Part shown: positions 1 to 11,929 of the stretch, piece after piece
Numbering within the stretch: position 1 is the first letter of the stretch
Layout of the letters: every line of letters starts with the position of its first letter
NCBI GenBank assembly: GCA_029449245.1
Contig: JANATF010000007.1
Coordinates: 496,001-560,000 of the forward strand
Reading direction: 5' to 3'
DNA length: 64,000 nt
Origin: Mortierella alpina
Taxonomy: Eukaryota > Mortierellomycota > Mortierellomycetes > Mortierellales > Mortierellaceae
Notes under the pieces: model-generated
What the model was told of the DNA's origin: nothing
Database searches by the model: none
What the model saw: only the letters and a program-made list of their open reading frames with translations
Translations under genes and position numbers: made by a program

Positions 1-35
1 GTACACTATCGCACCCCAGAAGACCTTCGCAACAG

Positions 36-62
36 CCACAGCAGCAGCAGCAGCAGCAGCCC
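36..62. repeat. AGC/CAG trinucleotide run
   Basis: About eight AGC/CAG units lie at the window edge, upstream of the first gene. One frame would read them as serine, but no start codon for that frame is visible, so coding status is open. Confidence 0.7.
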
Positions 63-193
63 ATCCATCCCGCCCAGCAACAGCCCTCGTCTTGCACAAC
101 CCTCGCTGCTAGTCCGCTCCCGCGCTGGGAGTGATTGCTCCACAAGTCCCATTCTACAGCCATCTTCGCCCAACCCAACCATCCCACGAGCGC

Positions 194-3100
194 ATGACTG
201 TGCCCGCAGGGAGCTACGTCTTTTGCGAGCGAGGCCGCATCACAGACATCTGCAAGGGCGTCGAAGGCATCCGCATCGACAGCCCCGAGGCCACTCTAGA
301 AGGCTACCAGATATACCTGGTGGAGCAATGGTACCTCTCCCACCTTCACGCATTCCTTGAAGCAGCTGCAGCGACCCACTTGAAGCGTGTACTAAGTAAT
401 CTTTGTTGTGCTCGTCCTTTCCAACTGACCCTATTTCCCCGACTTGCCATTCTTCAGGGCCATAGAACGAAACCGGGAGGTTGCCACGGCAGTGTCGTTT
501 ACAGGAGATCCTACTCATAAGGTGTGTAGGAATGCTCGATATCGGTTGTCGTCTGATCAAGGAAATAAATCACGGATCAACTCTGACCCTAACACTCCTT
601 GAACTCTGATTTTGCGTGTCGCCAGATCCAAGTGGTGGCTATCACCATACACCAGGAGGACGTCTCCTGCCCGAGACTCGAAAAGGTGTTTGACAAGTTG
701 CGGGAAGAGAAGGCCAGGCCCAAGGAGGTAAGCTGTTGGACGCATATTCGCCAGAAAACCTGTTGAGGAATGCCCGGCTCACCGAAAAAGGTGTGTCCTT
801 GTTCAACATAGACACCCTTTGGCCAGCTCTTTGTCACAAATCTCAGTCTGTTTGCATCTTCACTCAACATCGTCCTTGTCCCACATGAAGGAGACTTTGA
901 CCTATACCAACGACGCTTCTATCTAAACCTCAATCTAAGAAGAATGGGATGCAGCGGTAGAAGTGCACTCACATCAAAGTCACCCAGGTGAGTGCAGGAA
1001 TGGGATTTCCTATGGACTCTGACAGAGTGTGCAGTTGTGAATCATACAGAAACTAACTGAAATATTCGTCAAAATTCACCTTACGCATCACAATGTTCCT
1101 CATAGTGATGCGCAACGCGAAAAGTTCAACCAGCTCTATAAAATCTCGGACACGACAGACTTTCAGGACACAGTGATCCGGCTTGTGGATTTGGTCCAGA
1201 ACAGTCTCTACATCTTCGGACTTTTCAAGTTGTCCGACGTCGATGGACTTTTGTGTAATGCTACCGAGAAGGGACTGGATGAGTTCTACAACACGTTTTT
1301 GAGCTCAAAATTCCAGGTACAGCTTTATCATTGCAAGCGAATGGTTACGAGCGAAGAGGCGAGGACAATGAGAACTAAACTATTTATCGTTCTTTGGATC
1401 TTACGTAGAAATTCTCATCGCCGGACAATGTGCTGGACCCGAATGTGCTGGCAGGAATGCTCAGCAAAATATCTAATATTAGGGGCAAACTGCAGCACCT
1501 TGTCAACAATGTAAGGGGTCGGTTCCTGTCATTACAAACAGAGTTGGGATCACCTTCCATTGCTCAACATGAATCGTTCTCTCTGTATCTTGGAATATTT
1601 TATAGGTACCAAAGGATCCCTTTGCAGAACCAATAGCGTTCATTAATGCAGTTAAAGCCTTTCAGGTACAGGGTATTCTTGATGCCGGGAAAACTTCTAC
1701 GTTTCTTGGTGGGTATATTGCTTCCTGCTTCCTGTCAGCTGTTAATCCAGATGTATCAAATCCAATACCGACATAGCTCAAGAAACCGGATCTGAAGGCA
1801 TGCTTTCTGGACTTTAAGACAACGGAGGCGATCACAGCAGCCTATCAATCATCTTTCAATCCACAGGGCCTCAAGGTGCACAAAGTCCTGAAGAGCAAAA
1901 TCGAGGACTTTTCAGGAATGACAGCAGTAAATCTTGAAAGCGAAACAACCGATTTGGAAGTATTCGCAAAGCATATCCACACAGACTCCTTGAAACAAGT
2001 TTGGCGAGGGAAACCAAAACACAAACCGGACATGGCAGATGCGTTGGCTAATGGCGACTGGTTGACAGGAGGCAAGGAGCTTGGCAAAAGTTTGGTCCGC
2101 GGACTGGCCAAGACTGTAAGACATCATCGTGCTGTTATTGAAGTGCGCGAATATGGTAATTGATCGGATTTTGGCCAACATTAACGGCTTTCATGTTTTA
2201 ATCGTAGACGCGAGAAACGAAAAATGCATCACAGTCTTTGAAGAGCATCGCAGCGTAAGTACCGAAGACGGAATACTAATGCGGCGATGCACGAATATTA
2301 TTGACTCCCTGAGCGCCTTTTAACAAGAACGCTTTGAAACTCTTCGTAGTGGAAAGAATCGTCAATCAATCCTTTTACCCAAGGGAAAGCATTCATCACC
2401 AGTCTCAAACATGAAGGATGGCGCTATGACTGATGATACCTTGGTCACCTCCACCCCAGCTGACCGTAAGTGTCCTGAACAAGTCAACCATAAGCACAGC
2501 TCTATTCTCTGTTTTCTTGACATGGTTACATCTCCGCACCCTAGACTACAGCCCCAAGTCGGACAACGAACGGAATGACGGGTACGATACCGACGACGCA
2601 CCCACGTCCGCCGTAATTGCTACGTCCACGACAAACGTTCAAGGCTCCGAGGAAGAGACGCATTCCATGTCGACGCCTGACACAGGCCACCAATCCTCCT
2701 CGGCTGCAGTGGTACCATCATTAGACAGCCTATCACTGCTCTTTTCAGAAAAACCAGAACCCCCTGGACCGCCTGTAATCACGGCGTTTTATTTGGACAA
2801 AACGATCAAACGAAGCGATCATTCTCTCTCTTCGTCAACCTCCCCAACATCTATATCGACAAGAAAGAGATCTCAATCTATGACGGGTTTGGCAGGTCAG
2901 GAGAGGCTTCTTGGATGTAGGAGCGATGCATCCAAAGGAATAGGGGCGATCCCCGGTATCACCGTTGGGTCATACAGGAAGATCGTCAAACATCCCTCTC
3001 ACCGAAAGCGGTCGCAGTCTTATTCGTGCCCGGATGCAGAAGGCGCTACGTTGAGCCCACTGAAGAGGTAACCCTCAGTGATTTGTAGGCGGAAACGGTC

Positions 3101-4266
3101 TCGCGTATTTTAATTTCTTGCCCTCGCGCGACGGCAATTTGGCTAATAGAGTATCCTTTATTGTATCTACAGTCTCACGATAGAGTGCGACACACAAAAT
3201 TACTACTCGTACCAACTACTGAAGGAAAAGGAGGAAACACTAAAGGCAATGTTCGACAAGATGCAGGTAAACGAGTCTGTACAGCTTTAGACGACGTTCG
3301 GTGCCATGTTGGTGTATAGCATGTGATCAAACTGACGCGATCTCCTCGGTGCTGCATAGGCAATGGAAAAGGAGCTTTCCAGGCAACTAATGTCTCTTAA
3401 GACCATTCTTACTGATCATGAAAAACAGTTTGAGGTAAAAGGGAGCGTTACTCTTGTTTCTCGTCCATTTTTCACTCTTTGTTTGTTTTATGGTCATAAC
3501 GCTAAATCACGATTCTGCTCTATGATTATTGCAGGAGATTGAGCACGAAGCAGTCGATATCTTGAATCAGAGGCGCGAGCTGTTGACCGAGGTCAGGGAC
3601 AAGGAGCACGCGACCCAGAGATCGGTATACCATCTTGAAGGAATGGTGGGCAAGTTGGTCGAGATGCGGGACTTCACTGGGGCGTTTTTCAACAAAATCT
3701 CATACCTTGATACCAAGCTGCCCGTTTCTCAAAGGAGGCTCGCTCTATGGATGGATAAGTTGCAGGCGTTGCAGTCGCAGTGGTTCAGAACCATTGGCCG
3801 GTATATGATCGTTTATGCGCCCAGTGGGATCCGAAGCCGTTTCGTAAAGTGGGAGAAGGACTTGCAGTTGGCTGTGATGAAGGCACGGGAACTTCGAGGC
3901 GAAGTAGGCGATTTTCAAATTGGCACAGGGGGGTCCTCTTCAACACCGCAGTCAATCGTGGGAAGTGCTTCGGAATCAGACGATGAGGCGGTTAGAAATT
4001 GCGCGACAGCGAAGACGACCGCGCACAACGTAAGATCGAATGGCATCCAGGAACTGGCACAGTCGTCGGAGCAGAGATCACACTTCGATGCGGGCCTGTC
4101 GCGGACCAACTCTGAAGTCTCTGTTGGGCCATGTATGATTGACCCGCAGTCTCTGAGGACGGAGGGCGATGACTCGGAGAAGGATGTTAGCCGGTTCTTG
4201 CAGAACGATACTGTATTACATTTGCACGGTCGAATTATAGGGAAGCAACAAACGACTCTCTCTTAA
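194..4266 (+). CDS. Stb2/Stb6-like protein (Sin3-binding family), multi-exon
   Basis: The spliced protein of about 930 residues resembles the fungal Stb2/Stb6 family, proteins recovered as binders of the Sin3 corepressor. Exons that join in frame are 194-330, 458-521, 626-727, 827-987 and 1106-1316. They give family-like blocks: EGYQIYLVEQW, FTGDPTHK, EEKARPKE, LFVTNLSLFASSLN and MGCSGRSALTSKSPS. Later exons carry a low-complexity Ser/Thr-rich middle (about 2545-3071) and a coiled-coil C-terminus (about 3175-4266, with blocks such as EEIEHEAVDILNQR and RLALWMDKLQALQSQWF). The start is the ATG at 194; the same frame has a stop near 110, so an upstream exon beyond the window edge cannot be excluded. 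The TAA at 4264-4266 is followed by an AATAAA-like signal. The family call rests on remembered motif order, not on a search. Confidence 0.6.
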
Positions 4267-4560
4267 TAAAGTCTTCCTCGTATTGTGATTTTAGTAAAGG
4301 GATGGCAACAGTATTACAGCGCCGTCGACGGAGCATTCTTTGTTGTGGCTCTAGCGTTAAAATCTCAGCGAGATGCCGTTATGGAATGATAGGGTAGATG
4401 GCGGCGTTTTGGAAGTGGCATCATCACCGCTTATTTTATGAATCTTTCTGGGCTGTAAGCATTCAACTTTTCCTTCCTACGCTTCTCATTCTCACTCTCC
4501 TCCGCACTCACATCTTAAGACGACAGTGTTTTCTTCAACCCTCTTCAAGCAAATACGACA

Positions 4561-4719
4561 ATGAAGTTTTTCATGGCCACTACACATTCGTCCGTTATGG
4601 CTCTTGCGATCCTGGGCGTCACCCTCCTTTCAGCTACCAGAACTAGTGCAGTTCCTATTCCGGCTTGCATAGGTGTCTGCTGCGGTGGGGCGCTAGGCAG
4701 ACCCATGTGCAAACCATAA
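4561..4719 (+). CDS. Small secreted cysteine-rich peptide, 52 aa
   Basis: An ATG at 4561 opens a 52-codon frame ending TAA at 4719, too short for usual ORF cut-offs. The first ~30 residues form a classic signal peptide: a short polar start, then a hydrophobic core (MALAILGVTLLSA), then an Ala-containing cleavage-like site (TRTSA). The predicted mature part is only ~22 residues (VPIPACIGVCC... ending MCKP) with four cysteines, two adjacent. A pyrimidine-rich leader of ~90 bp precedes the ATG and an AATAAA signal lies at about 4743, so the transcript context looks genuine. No family is recognised. A secreted peptide is an inference from the signal sequence; the role is unknown. Confidence 0.55.
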   Translation: MKFFMATTHSSVMALAILGVTLLSATRTSAVPIPACIGVCCGGALGRPMCKP

Positions 4720-4835
4720 ACTAACCTCGTAATGAGTGGAAAATAAACACACCCTGCTTCCAGTCTATGCGGACAGCGGCATTGTCCTTGTTCGTTTATT
4801 CTCGAGATGATGTTCGAGAAGTAGCTATGTTGAGG

Positions 4836-5160
4836 CTACTCCTTGGCTGCTAGCTGGGTCAAAATATGCTGCAGTTGATCCTGTATTGTTTTATCCCGCA
4901 CTTCCAGCGCCAGCTTCTGAGTAGCCAGTTGCTCTTGCAGCTCCCGAATCGTTCTCGTCTGATCAACAAATTACTGCTCCTGTCTCAACAGTAACAGACT
5001 CTGCTCTTCTAGTCTCCGCTCTAGTTCTGAAGCTGTTGCGGGGGTGTACGTCTCCGCTACACTCGTCAGTTCCGCGCGAGAATCCAGCCCCGACATATCC
5101 GATGGATCGGTCGACAGTTCTTTAATCAATTTTTCAGTGTCCCTCTTGTAGGTCCTTGCC
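4836..5160 (-). pseudogene. Broken coiled-coil protein fragment
   Basis: On the minus strand a continuous protein-like frame reads from about 5160 down to a TAG at 4836-4838. It is interrupted by one in-frame TAA at 4971-4973. The conceptual product is a heptad-rich coiled coil (blocks such as ASELERRLEEQSLLLLRQEQ before the stop and TIRELQEQLATQKLALEVR after it). Both sides of the stop have the same character, which suggests a recent nonsense lesion in a once-coding exon. It lies downstream of the GCR1_C gene on the same strand and may be a remnant of the same element. No family is recognised. Confidence 0.45.
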
Positions 5161-5712
5161 TGTTAGGGCGTCGCCGATTAATAAATCTCTTAGGAAACCA
5201 GTTGTACGCCTCTCTAAAGCCTAGGATTGAAAAGCAAAAGCATGGTGAGGCTACGCAAACTTGAAATGGAGATAAAACTCCTGGCCGGCAGCGCATAAAA
5301 GATGCCTTGTTTTCTTTCTACCTGGAAAGTGAGAATTGATTGCCTCGGCAAACTCGACAAATTTCATCCAATTCTGCCGCCAGATGCTTCGCAGATAATA
5401 GAGAGGATATTTCTCTAGTATCCGTTCCTGAAAGGCGTTATGACCTTTTACAAGAACACTTGTTTTCTGGAGTTATCCACAGTAATTTTTGTTCACAAAT
5501 CACCCGAGAGCCCAGGTTCACATTTCAGGCCAAGCCAAAATGACGTCACAGTCGTGGTATCATGTCGGCCAGGTTGTTGTACCATTTCGTATTTTCAGAT
5601 GAAGGTCTCCTGTACTTCTTTTCACTTGACTCAGTTGAATAGAGTAGCTTCGTATATAGCATTTCAGGAGTGAGTTGGGTATCATACCATATCATAAAAA
5701 AAGTCCATCTTT

Positions 5713-5821
5713 TCGAGCGTGTCTATGTCTTCTACCGGCGACAGATCTGTAGGAAATATCTATCTTTATTCACTCGAGCGTGTCTATATCTTCTACCGGC
5801 GACAAAGCTGTAAGAAATATC
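5713..5821. repeat. 48-bp direct repeat, two copies, 61-bp period
   Basis: The 48 bases from 5713 recur from 5774 with a few substitutions; both copies contain TCTTCTACCGGCGACA. The second copy overlaps the 3' end of the minus-strand GCR1_C gene, so the duplication reaches its last codons. Confidence 0.8.
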
Positions 5822-6542
5822 GGTTAAGGGAGCCGGCAAGTGCTATCTCCGTTCTAACTGCAAGCAATCCGGCTTGTTCTCTCAGTTCTAATGATGATCC
5901 TTGTGCTTCCGATATGGCCTTCAATACCGATTCGATAATTATTCGGTTGAACGCGTAATGCTTGCGCACCACAGCATTTGCGTTCTTGCGCCACTTGTAG
6001 TACTTGTTCATCTGCCAGATTGAGGGTTCTCCATCGATTCCATGAAACCATTCTTGCCAGATTGGTTCTATCGTACGCGGTCGTTTCTGCATGGTGTATG
6101 TGGAGGTGGTAGGCTTGTCCCGAGGCCATGCTAGCTTCTCTGCCAATGCCACCAGGTCGTCCGTCGCTGGCAAAGCAACAGCTGGTATACCTTCCCTTGG
6201 AGTCTGCTGAGGTTCAGGCGATAACCGAGGTGAAGTTGGAGGCGAGGAAGGTGGAGGTGAGGACGTTGGAGGTGAGAAAGGACGTGGGGAGGAGGTAGGC
6301 GGTGAAGATGGCAAAGGCGGAGAGAATGATAGGCTCTCTGGTACTCCTTGAGGATGCAACGCCGATTGCCGTTGATCTAAAGGCTGTGATTGCCGCTGCT
6401 GCTGTTGCGTGGGTGGCAGTGATGCTGGCTGTTGTCCTGATAGTGGTGTTGGTTCTGGAAGTGTCTCCTGCGTGGATGTTGAAGGCACTGAAAATAGCGG
6501 CACTGGCGGAATCTCGACCGCTGTCATTTTCGCACCAGACAT
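5793..6542 (-). CDS. GCR1_C-domain protein (Gcr1-like DNA-binding; possibly transposon-derived)
   Basis: The chosen ATG (6542-6540) gives 249 residues. Residues 1-130 are Pro/Ser/Gln-rich low complexity. About 148-205 resemble the GCR1_C DNA-binding domain: YTMQKRPRTIEPIWQEWF, then GIDGEPSIWQMNKYYKWR and RIIIESVLKAI, matching the family pattern of W-x-EW, G-x-PSI-x-x-L/M and a KWR block. In yeast Gcr1 this domain binds promoter DNA. In many fungi the same domain sits at the C-terminus of Crypton-type tyrosine-recombinase transposons, so a domesticated or truncated element is possible; no recombinase domain is visible upstream. In-frame residues extend further 5' to 6725 with less protein-like sequence, so the start is uncertain. 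Confidence 0.55.
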   Translation of the reverse strand: MSGAKMTAVEIPPVPLFSVPSTSTQETLPEPTPLSGQQPASLPPTQQQQRQSQPLDQRQSALHPQGVPESLSFSPPLPSSPPTSSPRPFSPPTSSPPPSSPPTSPRLSPEPQQTPREGIPAVALPATDDLVALAEKLAWPRDKPTTSTYTMQKRPRTIEPIWQEWFHGIDGEPSIWQMNKYYKWRKNANAVVRKHYAFNRIIIESVLKAISEAQGSSLELREQAGLLAVRTEIALAGSLNRYFLQLCRR

Positions 6543-7827
6543 GACCGCGGCTGCATCGATCAATACCTGACAGAGGGTGCTATGAAAAGTATTCATATTA
6601 CCAGTGTTTTTATTGTTTATCGAAATCAAGCCGGTATGCATAGTGGCCGTTATGCATAATGAACATATTGCTCCTCGAATGGCTGAACCTCTCAGAGCAT
6701 TGCTTTGTTGGAAGATGCAATACAAGTTAGATACTGAACTATGCTATCTATGCTCTCTTGTGATTGTATCGACGGTATCGTCAACATCCGACATTCTGTT
6801 GCCGAAATCCGGAAGCGATGCTTAGCAGCGGTGTAGTTAAACCGGCGACTATAACCAGAGTACAAATGTAGATTCGGCATTACCGCAATATGTATGAAAT
6901 CTACTCTCTATCTGTTGCGTACAGGTAACGCGGGCCCTTTTGTCCTAGTCGAGACATCAAGAATATCGGATGCTTCAGCATGAGACTTGCCGATCAAACC
7001 TCTGGCCAGATGTCAATAACACTCAATCCAAATAAAGTGCTCGTTTACTTCTGCATATGTGCTCGGTACAGCTGAGTGCTTTTTTTTTAAAAAAAACACT
7101 TCAAAGCCTGTTCCGAACGCAAACTTCAATTATTTACTGAGGTACTCAGAGCGACTCATCCTCATGTTCAGGTCCTTGTACGGCGCGACAAGAAAGAGGC
7201 AACAAAAAAAACTGGGTATGTAGAACGCAGCATCAGCCATCGTCATATTTTTGGTTGGTGATCATTTTCTCTCGAACTTTGCTCTTTCTCTCTCACACCC
7301 TCTCCCCCTCTGTCTCTTCGCTCTCTGAAGTCCTTTGTTCAACGCTGAACCTCTTCACTTACGTCTACTGTACCTATCACACCTTGAACACCCTTCGTCC
7401 ACCTTTCACATCCTGTGTACACGCTACTATCCTGCGTTCAACTGCTGTGTAGACATCGTATGTATTATACCGCACCACCAGTTCCCCACTTCCGTCTCTT
7501 TGGACCCTTGAATTTCTACCCGACCTCGCCTGCACGTTGAGCTGGGCTTTGACGCTTACGATTACAGCCTGTTGTGTTTTGACATGTGTCAAATTTGCCT
7601 GCCATCTACCGTACATACTTCTAGCGCGCAGAAAAATCGTTACCAGCGCTCACGGCTCTCTCGCAGCCCACTCTATCAAGTAGCGCTCCTTTTACAGCTT
7701 CTATAAGCCGCCCGAATTGCGCCAAGGTATTGTTCATCTACGCTCGCAGGTTCTTGACAGCGTATTCTCTTGAATGCATATCAAGGATAAAGGTTATCTA
7801 ACTACGTCTATCCTGTTAACTGATCAG
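6543..7827. other. Intergenic, between the divergent GCR1_C and XPG-Fanzor genes
   Basis: This 1.3-kb stretch serves as the upstream region for two divergent genes. It contains a T9A8-like palindromic run near 7081-7098 and pyrimidine-rich sequence from 7260 to 7330. A possible 5'-leader intron (GTTATC... to TTAACTGATCAG) ends directly before the ATG at 7828. No gene is seen. Confidence 0.5.
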
Positions 7828-10800
7828 ATGGGTATCCGTGATCTGTACAAGGTTCTGGCGCAGAAGAACCTGAAGCCCCCTGAGGCCGACCTTCACCTGC
7901 TCCCACCAAACTGCGTCATTGACATTGACTTCATGGGGACGTCTTCGCTTTGGTCTTTGACGCGCCGACTGATGACAGAGGACTATAACCTGACAACAGC
8001 CAGAACAGCAGGCATGAAACTGGCGAGCCACATCAGAAATCTCTTTTGCGATGATGGCCGCGTAGTCACTCTTCATGTTGATGGTACGTATAACGCAGAA
8101 AAGCAGACCGAGCACGATAAGCGGGTAGCAAAATCTGTCAAGACGTTGGAGAAGCTCGACGCAGCTTTGTTGCACATGCGGAACAGGTCCGAGCATGGGA
8201 AGTATACATGCAAGACCACGCTGGACAAGATCAAGAAGAGTTTGGCTGCCCTTTTCGTTCTCACCCAGGCCGACAAGGACATTCTCTGTGGAGCCATGGC
8301 ATCATTCGACCCGGACAAGGTGACCGTGTGCCGTTGCGCAACGGAAGCGGACCTTTGCATTGCCAGATCGTTGAACAGAGAGCTGGTGCCGAGCCACAGG
8401 GTGATCGTTTCAGGCGACTCGGATTTGTTGGCATACCTGCCCACCGAGCGAGTCTTGAGATCTATACCAAACACCGCATCCTTTTCTTGGTACACCAAAG
8501 ACGAAGTCGAGAAGACGCTCAGACTGCCCTCACATCAGCACTTTTTGCTCCTGGCGATAGTCGCCGCGAACGACTATGGAGGAAACGTGAAAACACTGGG
8601 CATTATCACCAACTGCGACATCATCCGCGATCTTCCAGCAGGCAACATCGATGAAATGCTGGAGGGGTATGTGACCGCCGCGTCCGATCGTGTCGGATAC
8701 CAGGTTGACAGGACCATGTTCGATGCATCAAGGAGGGTTTTGCACGATCTAGTTGATACCCCTCTCCCCTTGGTTGACCGCAACAACCAGGATTTTCTTG
8801 ACCGGCTTCATGTATTCAGAGGCTTACTGTCCCAACGGCACGAGAATGCACGCCTGGCACGAGCCTTAGAACCACGTCAGCAGGATGCCCTACCATTCTA
8901 TGTCGCTCCGCACTCGCACCGGAACCAGTTTCGCCCCTACTTCACCTCAAAGGACTCGATCCTTCGATCCCAGAAGGTTGTCGACCTCAGCTCTGTCAAA
9001 GAGCACGCTCCACCGCCCCCAAAAAATTCACAGTCAGGTCCAAGACCGCGCAAACGCCAGCCAGCCAGAAAGAAGAAACAACAAAAGCACCGGGCCAAGG
9101 GCAAGGAAGTGGACCAGCCTTACAAACGTCAATTACAGTCGTCTACCAAGCATGATCACGGGCTCATGAAAAAACACGTTACCAAGGCTCTCACCATAGG
9201 CTGCATCAACCACGCTGTACACCAGACACTTTTGCCCAAACAAGCATCAGCGATTTCAAAAGTTGATGCTGAGAGCGAGGTCCGGCGCAAGGCCAAGGTC
9301 ATTGCCACGAAGCTGCGCTCAACGGCTCTGATGATGAACCAGCTCCAAACCCACGCATACGAGATCATTGCGTTGGATATCGTGACCATCCTCAACTCGT
9401 CCGAATCAAGTAGCTCCACCCAGCAAATCTCTGATCCCACCTTCCAACTCTCAAAGGGACAGCTCGCAGACCTTGACGACCTTTTAAACAACATCAGCTT
9501 TTATTACAATCTTGGTACTCTTTTACTCAACGGAAGTCTTGGACCAGCCTCAGAGTACGAAAGGCGTAAGACTGCACCAGCGCGGACTGTCTTTACGAGG
9601 CGTACATCAGCGGCCGTGCAAACACCCCAGGAGGAGATACCCGTGCCCCATGCTGTCAGAGCCTTTGAGCTCTACAAGGCCAAAACCGGGTTCGTTCCGT
9701 TCAATTTGCGTGCAGAGTCTTCGGCGTCTGATCAAGGCCAGTCATCATCATCCGTTCAGGCATCCCGTCTTGGTCCTGCTCAAAAATACAATGCCAACGC
9801 GGTCAGGCTATCGCTGCGTTCTGTCAAGAGTGCGATTCGAGGACACTACATCGGATCCAAGTTTCCAGACCAGCCCGACCGCGAGGACAACACAAATGCT
9901 ATCGTGTATTTCTTTGAGCACAACCGCCAGGCGCAGGAGTTCAGAGATTTCCCGAAGGCCAAGTGGGCGCCCGGATTTGTCTTTCTTTCGGAGTCAGACC
10001 TTGTTCATATATTGTATATGGATCCTGCAACCCGGCCCATACTGCTCGAGGCATTAGGAGGTAGTGTCAAGACGGTGGCACAGGCCGAGAAGTTGGTCGT
10101 GGCCTCGAAAGGAGTTCTGATACAGAACTTATTCTTCAACACAAATTCGGACCAGCGCCTCAACGGGTATTCCGGAAAAGTGTCCCTCCAAAAGGATACG
10201 TCTCGGCAGACCAAGCTGAAGCTGAGAGGGACAATATGCACAAACGGATTACAGCTGCACCTTCTCGCTCATGACACAAGTACGACTCGGCGCAGACGGG
10301 AGAAGGTCCAGGATGATGATGACGACGACGACGATCTCTTTGGAGCTGCACAAAACATCGAGGCTGACTTCCAGTTGGACGATGCATTTATTGCTGACGC
10401 CGACGAGGAGCCGGAGGTGGAGTTAGGGCCAAGCACATCATCCAGAAAGCGGATGTATTCAGAGATGTCGTCATCGTCATCGCCTCCCCGAGAGCAAGCA
10501 AAGGAGGCCGACCTGTACGACACGATCAATTGGACCCGAGGGTCGCGGATATTGGTGAACGTTGCCAAAAAATTCGCCTCACCCGAGGACAGTGCCGCGT
10601 TCCCAGCCCAGAGCACAGTCATTATCGGCATGGACCCAGGGGAGCGCAACACCATGACCGCCACTCGGATCGACCTTCGGAGAGGCAACGAACGGACCTC
10701 AGTCACCATCCGGCGGTCATTTTTATATCGACCGTACATCATGTTCCGCCGCCGCCTGGAGGAGCGGAAGGCAGAGGCAGGGATCGACGTAGTTGAGTCC

Positions 10801-11468
10801 AAGCTGCCCGCCATGAGTCTACATTCAATGGAGCAGTATCTACAGTACCTCGATCAGGACGGGAACCGGGCCAAGCTCATTGCATTTTACCATGATCCTT
10901 GGTTCCTGAAAAAGTCGTGGGACATGAAAAAGGCGCAGGTGGCGTCCATGGATTATGGGATCAAGGCCCTTCTTAGTCTTGTTGACGACCACAAAGGGAG
11001 CGAAGGGGTACCCAGGCGCTGCCGGCGAGATACGCGCGTCATTTTTGGCGTTGGACTTGGATCATTTGACACCCAAACGGGCCTCAGCAGCAAGCATGGA
11101 TCATTCGAAAGAAGATTTGTGACGCGGGTACGGACAGTCATGATCACAACTTGAAAGCCATTATCCACTTTGCAAGGTTTGATAGCCATGATACTAACGC
11201 GCTGTTCTTTCCTGGGCTTCTTTTACTGTAGGTGCAAGGGATGGGATTTGAGGTGGGCGGTGTGCACGAATTTTTCACTAGCGCAAAGTGCCCGCGTCAA
11301 GGATGTGATATGTTTTTGGTCCCAGCAGGAAAAAGATCAAGATTTTGCCCTGGGTGCAAAGCGTATCTAGACCGGGATGTGGTCGGCTCAGAAAACATCG
11401 CAACAATATGCCAGGCGCAAATCACTGACCACCAGCGGCCCAGCAAGTTCATGCCCCGTCACAATTGA
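7828..11468 (+). CDS. XPG/FEN1-type nuclease fused to Fanzor/TnpB-type RuvC nuclease, 1178 aa (two exons)
   Basis: Exons 7828-11127 and 11232-11468 join in phase 0. The start MGIRDLYKVL is chosen because XPG-family proteins begin M-G-I. Residues ~1-330 form an XPG/FEN1 nuclease with its acidic set visible: D34 (IDIDFMG), D85 (HVDG), E173 and D175 (EADLCIAR), D197 and D199 (SGDSDLLAY) and D249 (NDYGGN). About 400-450 is a Lys/Arg-rich linker that could be a nuclear signal. About 800-820 has TICTNGLQLHLLAHD, like the TnpB/Fanzor TNG/TDG strand; an Asp run follows. RuvC-I is D936 (IIGMDPGERNT) and the RuvC-II region is FGVGLGSFDTQTG (1073-1085). Exon 2 gives VHEFFTSAKCP, zinc ligands C1120, C1125, C1139 and C1142, and RuvC-III D1149 in LDRDVVGSENIA. 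By family knowledge the C-terminal half is an RNA-guided DNA nuclease and the N-terminal half a flap nuclease. The joint function is inference. Confidence 0.85.
11128..11231 (+). other. Intron of XPG-Fanzor gene 1
   Basis: A GTACGG donor and a pyrimidine-rich TTTACTGTAG acceptor bound 104 bp. Splicing is in phase 0 and places the Fanzor zinc finger directly after the RuvC-II block, in the same order as in the second copy. Confidence 0.85.
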
Positions 11469-11929
11469 TTGGTTGCCCGACGCAGCCATGAGAAATTTGT
11501 AAGTTACGACCGTGAAATATGTATTTTTGTTGAGTGTGTTTCTTGAGGGCAATCCTGACATATTTTTGAATTTGTGAACTCGAAACGCTATAGACGATCA
11601 CAGTAACCAGTATACAAGATAGATCCGGCTAGATAGAAGAGCAGATTCAGAACCACTGACTTTTGACCTCTTCCTCAATTTTGACCTGGGCCGATATACA
11701 CCACCTCAGGTTTACTGCACTTTGATGTTGGCTCCTTCTCTCCTCCTTCCAGGAGAATTCCAGTAATAAGCGTTATAATAATGTTGGCGAACTAAGGGAT
11801 GTAGCCCCAATAGCTATTTTAAAGGTTTGTCACGTTTGTGTGTTGAAAGATTTCTTGGGCAAAGAAGAGACGCACCATCATCTCACTCAGTGACCCTTTA
11901 CAGTCCCGCCCATCTCCACCCGTTCGTTT
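11469..11929. other. 3' flank of XPG-Fanzor gene 1; possible guide-RNA region, nothing proven
   Basis: No open frame of note. In TnpB/Fanzor elements the guide RNA (omega RNA) usually overlaps or follows the 3' end of the nuclease gene, so this is the expected place. I see no decisive structure by eye. Confidence 0.3.

Noticed and set aside
8208-8654. Open frame inside XPG-Fanzor gene 1 (also 8885-9169 and 9512-10057)
   Set aside because: Overlapping frames of the real gene with skewed Arg/Pro/His composition and no domain.
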